Shown here one piece after another: positions 61,053-64,000 of a stretch of DNA of 64,000 bases. A program made the translations under genes and the position numbers. The stretch is from Rhodocyclales bacterium (GTDB taxonomy: Bacteria; Pseudomonadota; Gammaproteobacteria; Burkholderiales; Rhodocyclaceae), in the NCBI GenBank assembly GCA_016235025.1, contig JACRMV010000004.1, forward strand, positions 310,001 through 374,000. The letters are read 5' to 3'. Position 1 is the stretch's first letter, and each line of letters begins with the position of its first letter. The notes below the pieces were generated by a model. That model saw only the letters and a list, made by a program, of their open reading frames with translations, was not told the DNA's origin and searched no databases.

Positions 61053-62087
61053 ATGCGCATTCTTCTCATCAAGACCTCGTCTCTTGGCGATGTCGTCCAC
61101 AATCTGCCAGCGGCGACCGATCTGCGGGCAGCGTACCCCGAAGCCGTGATCGACTGGGTAGTGGAAGAGACGTTTGCCGCCATTCCACGGTTGCATCCGG
61201 GCATCGATCAAGTCATTCCCGTGGCGCTGCGACGCTGGCGCAAAACGCCGCTTGCCGCCGCCACCTGGCGCGAAGTCGCCGCCTTCCGCCGCACACTGGC
61301 GGCGCAGGCATATGACCTGATCATTGACACGCAAGGGCTCCTCAAGAGCGCGCTGCTCGCCCGCCTGGCGCAGGGTCTGCACTGCGGTTACGATGCCGCA
61401 TCCGCCCGCGAAACGCTGGCCGCGCGGTTTTACGAGCGCACCTGTAGCGTACCGAAAACACTGCACGCCATCGCCCGCAACCGGCAACTGGCGGCGCTGG
61501 CGGCTGGCTACCCGCTGCCAGCGGGGGTCGATTACGGGATTGCCGCAGCGCTGCAGGGCGCCGAAAAAGTCGGCGCTGGTGAAACAACTGCGCTACAAGG
61601 CGGTCGAGCAAGAAACGCTCTCCTCGCCGTAGCGGATGGCAACACGGCGCTGCTTCTCACCGCCACCTCGCGCAGCGACAAGCTGTGGCCGGAAGACCGC
61701 TGGATCGCCCTCGGCCAGGCCTTGAGCCAGCGCGGGCTGACCTGCCTGTTGCCAGCCGGAACGGCGGCCGAGCGCGCCCGGGCAGCACGCCTGGCTGCCG
61801 CCATTCCCGCCGCTCGCGCCCTGCCACCGCTCAGCTTGCGCGCCCTGGCACAGGAACTCGCGGCGGCCCGGATCGTGATTGGCGTCGATACCGGCCTGGT
61901 GCATCTCGCCGCCGCGCTGGGACGGCCGACACTGGCGCTGTTCTGCGCCTCCGAGCCAACGCTCACCGGCGTGCTGGCTGGCTCGCAGAGCGGCACTGCA
62001 ACCGATGCTCCGGCCATCAATCTCGGCCACCGCGGCGCCCCGCCGACGGTGGCCGAGGTACTGGCCCACGCCGAAGCCTGGCTCTGA
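61053..62087 (+). CDS. waaC: Lipopolysaccharide heptosyltransferase I (WaaC)
   Basis: Adds the first heptose to Kdo2-lipid A. 344 residues from ATG 61053: MRILLIKTSSLGDVVHNLPAATDLRAAYP, GLLKSALLARLA, LLTATSRSDKLWPEDRWIALGQ, and the GT9 C-terminal site GVDTGLVHLAAALGRPTLALFC. Residues about 169-193 (AEKVGAGETTALQGGRARN...) are an apparent insertion between the two Rossmann domains, starting with a dispersed-element copy. TGATG overlap with waaA. Confidence 0.92.
   Translation: MRILLIKTSSLGDVVHNLPAATDLRAAYPEAVIDWVVEETFAAIPRLHPGIDQVIPVALRRWRKTPLAAATWREVAAFRRTLAAQAYDLIIDTQGLLKSALLARLAQGLHCGYDAASARETLAARFYERTCSVPKTLHAIARNRQLAALAAGYPLPAGVDYGIAAALQGAEKVGAGETTALQGGRARNALLAVADGNTALLLTATSRSDKLWPEDRWIALGQALSQRGLTCLLPAGTAAERARAARLAAAIPAARALPPLSLRALAQELAAARIVIGVDTGLVHLAAALGRPTLALFCASEPTLTGVLAGSQSGTATDAPAINLGHRGAPPTVAEVLAHAEAWL
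61565..61589 (+). repeat. Dispersed element, copy 17 (GAAACAACT tail, in waaC)
   Basis: AAAAGTCGGCGCTGG followed by TGAAACAACT; same tail type as 16396-16420. Encodes KVGAGETT. Confidence 0.8.
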
Positions 62088-63409
62088 TGGCGCGCTTCCT
62101 CTACACCCTGTTCGCCTGCGCAATGCTGCCCTGGGCCCTGTTGCACCTGCTGTGGCGGGCGCGCCGGCAACCCGAGTATCTGCGCCACTGGCGCGAGCGC
62201 TTCGGCTTTTTCCCCGCCGTCGCGCCGCAGCCAGCGCGGCGCGTCCTTGCCGGAACTTTATGGCTGCACGCCGTCTCGGTCGGTGAAACCCGCGCCGCAG
62301 AACCGCTGGTGGCGGCCTTGCGCCAACGCTATCCCGACCATCGCATCCTGTTCACCCACATGACGCCCACCGGCCGCGCCACCTCCGAGGCGCTGTTCGG
62401 CGACCGCGTGGAACGCATCTACCTGCCCTACGACCTGCCCTGGGCGGTGCGCAGTTTCCTGCGCCGTTACCAGCCCGAACTGGGCCTCATCCTGGAGACC
62501 GAACTCTGGCCGAACCTGCTCGCCGCCTGCCGCGAGGCCAATGTGCCGGTGCTGCTGGTCAATGCCCGCCTCTCGGCGCGCTCGGCCGCGCGCTACGCCC
62601 GTTTCCCCGCACTGACGCGGGAGGCCTTGCACAACCTGAGCGCCATCGGTGCGCAAACGGTGGCCGATGCCGCACGCCTCGGTGCCCTCGGCGCCATCGC
62701 CGTCACCGTAACCGGCAACATGAAATTCGACATCGAACCGCCGCCGGCCCAGCTTGAACTGGCGCAGACATTTCGCGCCCGCTGCGGCCCCCGTCCGACA
62801 TGGCTCGCCGCCAGCACACGCGAAGGCGAGGAAGCGCTGATCCTGGAGGCATGGAAAAAACTCGGCGCTGGTGAGACGGCGAAAAGCGTAGCAGACCCTC
62901 GCCCGCTGCTGATCATCGTGCCGCGTCATCCGCAGCGCTTTGACGCCGTCGCCAGGCTCGCGCAGGAGCGCGGCTTCCGTGTCCAGCGGCGCAGTGAAAA
63001 TCAGGATATTGCAGCGACGACCGAAGTCCTCATCGGCGACAGCATGGGCGAAATGTTCGCCTGGTATGGCGCCGCCGACCTGGCCTTCATCGGTGGCAGC
63101 CTGAAGGATTTCGGCAGCCAGAACCTGATCGAAGCCGCTGCCGTCGGCACGCCGGTGCTGATCGGCCCCTCCACCTTCAACTTCGCCGACGCGGTGCGCG
63201 AGGCGCTGGCCTGCGGCGCCGCGAGTCCGGTGCAAGATGCCGACGATCTGGTGCGACAGGTGCTGGCGCTGCTGGCCGACCCCGCTGCCCGCGCCCGGAT
63301 GGCTGCCGCCGGACGCGAATTTTCTGCGCATCACCGCGGCGCCACGGCACGCACACTGGCATTGATCGACCTGGAAAAAGCCGCCAGCGGCAAAACGGCG
63401 CGCAGCTGA
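62087..63409 (+). CDS. waaA: 3-deoxy-D-manno-octulosonic acid transferase (WaaA/KdtA)
   Basis: Transfers Kdo to lipid IVA. 440 residues from ATG 62087: N-terminal membrane anchor, LWLHAVSVGETRAAEPLVAALR with the conserved Glu, HMTPTGRATSEALFGDRV, YLPYDLPWAVRSFLRR, ETELWPNLLAACR, NARLSARSAARY, GNMKFD, STREGEE, VPRHPQRFD, FIGGSLKDFGSQNLIEAAAVGTPVLIGP. A dispersed-element copy encodes KLGAGETA at about 258-265, followed by about seven extra residues in a loop. Confidence 0.95.
   Translation: MARFLYTLFACAMLPWALLHLLWRARRQPEYLRHWRERFGFFPAVAPQPARRVLAGTLWLHAVSVGETRAAEPLVAALRQRYPDHRILFTHMTPTGRATSEALFGDRVERIYLPYDLPWAVRSFLRRYQPELGLILETELWPNLLAACREANVPVLLVNARLSARSAARYARFPALTREALHNLSAIGAQTVADAARLGALGAIAVTVTGNMKFDIEPPPAQLELAQTFRARCGPRPTWLAASTREGEEALILEAWKKLGAGETAKSVADPRPLLIIVPRHPQRFDAVARLAQERGFRVQRRSENQDIAATTEVLIGDSMGEMFAWYGAADLAFIGGSLKDFGSQNLIEAAAVGTPVLIGPSTFNFADAVREALACGAASPVQDADDLVRQVLALLADPAARARMAAAGREFSAHHRGATARTLALIDLEKAASGKTARS
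62857..62881 (+). repeat. Dispersed 25-bp element, copy 18 (in waaA)
   Basis: AAAACTCGGCGCTGG followed by TGAGACGGCG; one mismatch (C at position 5). KLGAGETA in the host protein. Confidence 0.8.
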
Positions 63410-63559
63410 AACCCGGCGCGGTTATGCAGGCACGCGTTCGCCGCTGCAGTCTTTGCTCTCTACCAGCGGCTTCCACAAATTCGTCACCCGGCATCCCTTT
63501 TCGTCACCCCGGTGCAGACTGGGCGACGGGAATGAAGGGGATCAAGGGCTTCCCGGGAT

Positions 63560-64000
63560 TTACTCCAGCAGCGCGTTGATCGCGGCGATGTCCTCTTCGC
63601 CAAGAATTCCAGCGGCGGCTTTCAGGCGCAGCAGCGCGAGCAGGGTGTCGAGCCGGGCGCGTACCAGCTTTTGCCGCGTGTCGTAAAGCTGGCTCTGGGC
63701 ATTGAGCACGTCGATGTTGATGCGCACGCCGACTTCATAGCCCAGCTTGTTCGAGTCCAGCGCCGACTGCGAGGAGGTCTGCGCCGCCTCCAGTGCCTTC
63801 ACCTGCGCCAACCCCGAGGTAACGCCAAGATAGGTCTGGCGCGCGGCGAGCGCCGCCTGCCGGCGGGAATTTTCCAGATCGGCTGCCGCTTTTTCTTTCC
63901 GCGCCACCGCCTCGCGCCCCTTCGACATCGTGTAACCACCCGAAAACAGGGGAATCGAGAGTTGTACGCCGACCGTATGATTGTCGGCCTCATAGCCGCC
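63560..64000 (-). CDS. TolC-family outer-membrane efflux protein, C-terminal part (truncated by window)
   Basis: The frame is open to the window edge, 146 codons visible. At the edge HTVGVQLSIPLFSGG is the TolC second-repeat strand motif, followed by long helix sequence and the signature LGYEVGVRINIDVLNAQSQLYDTRQKLVRARLDTLLALLRLKAAAG. The protein is an OM channel of type I secretion or RND efflux. Convergent with waaA; the 150 bp between them holds no recognisable gene. Confidence 0.9.
   Translation of the reverse strand, partial: GGYEADNHTVGVQLSIPLFSGGYTMSKGREAVARKEKAAADLENSRRQAALAARQTYLGVTSGLAQVKALEAAQTSSQSALDSNKLGYEVGVRINIDVLNAQSQLYDTRQKLVRARLDTLLALLRLKAAAGILGEEDIAAINALLE

Noticed and set aside
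63410-63559. Possible small gene between waaA and the TolC-family gene
   Set aside because: No frame with a start, Shine-Dalgarno and plausible composition; only short GC-rich inverted matches.
63750-63780. Minus strand AGTCGGCGCTGGA in the TolC-family gene
   Set aside because: Twelve core bases match, but flanks do not and the encoded QSALDSN is family-like. Left out of the count.

Overview
The window is GC-rich chromosomal DNA with house-keeping and accessory operons on both strands and no rRNA, tRNA, prophage or IS element that I can recognise. The gene set and order suggest a betaproteobacterium: gmk-rpoZ-spoT, rubredoxin-pilGHIJ-chpA beside thiDE-hemL, YicC-kinase-rph-rdgB-hemW, DUF3460, SlyX, and System I cytochrome c maturation. 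The complete methylmalonyl-CoA branch for propionyl-CoA would fit a Rhodocyclales/Sterolibacteriaceae-like organism, but that placement is inference from gene content only.

Layout. 1-3063: end of a ccm operon (ccmF partial, ccmG, ccmH, ccmI). 3078-5341: slyX, an ArsR regulator, a diheme cytochrome c, a DUF2789 protein and a gene-poor gap. 5342-12153: beta-CASP nuclease, cbpA-cbpM, then a DUF6781 protein, an AarF/UbiB-family protein, a CBS protein and an MFS transporter. 12167-16210 (minus): small proteins and gmk-rpoZ-spoT. 16567-23739: a TonB-dependent transport locus (beta-barrel, receptor, Cys-rich propeller, TlpA-like thioredoxin, tonB-exbB-exbD). 23785-26708 (minus): YkgJ-like protein, tandem HD/HD-GYP protein, YicC. 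26829-30782: Ser/Thr kinase, rph, rdgB, hemW, small exported protein. 30776-36029 (minus): a tightly packed run of eight genes: ferredoxin, hydrolase, ABC exporter pair, thiS, thiG, an exported protein, trmB. 36065-43613: GntR regulator divergent from mcm-meaB-pccB-pccA. 43767-53134 (minus): rubredoxin-pilG-pilH-pilI-pilJ-chpA, ending in methylmalonyl-CoA epimerase. 53235-56177: thiD-thiE-hemL. 56220-61005 (minus): corA, mtgA, aroE, sugar epimerase, glycosyltransferase. 61053-63409: waaC-waaA. 63560-64000: end of a TolC-family gene.

How genes work together. Propionyl-CoA is carboxylated by PccAB, epimerised by the VOC protein encoded at the end of the chemotaxis operon, and isomerised to succinyl-CoA by the mutase with MeaB as its GTPase guardian. 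A GntR regulator sits divergently over a perfect 20-bp palindrome that overlaps its own start codon and lies in the shared promoter region.

The most unusual signal is a dispersed 25-bp sequence beginning AAAAGTCGGCGC and usually ending ACGGCG. I count 18 copies in 64 kb, 13 of them inside protein-coding genes in four different reading frames. Sixteen of 18 point the same way on the DNA regardless of the direction of the host gene. Two copies carry a longer shared tail of about 70 bp and two share another tail. This looks like a strand-polar motif (uptake-like, replication-polar or micro-mobile) and I do not recognise it as a named family.
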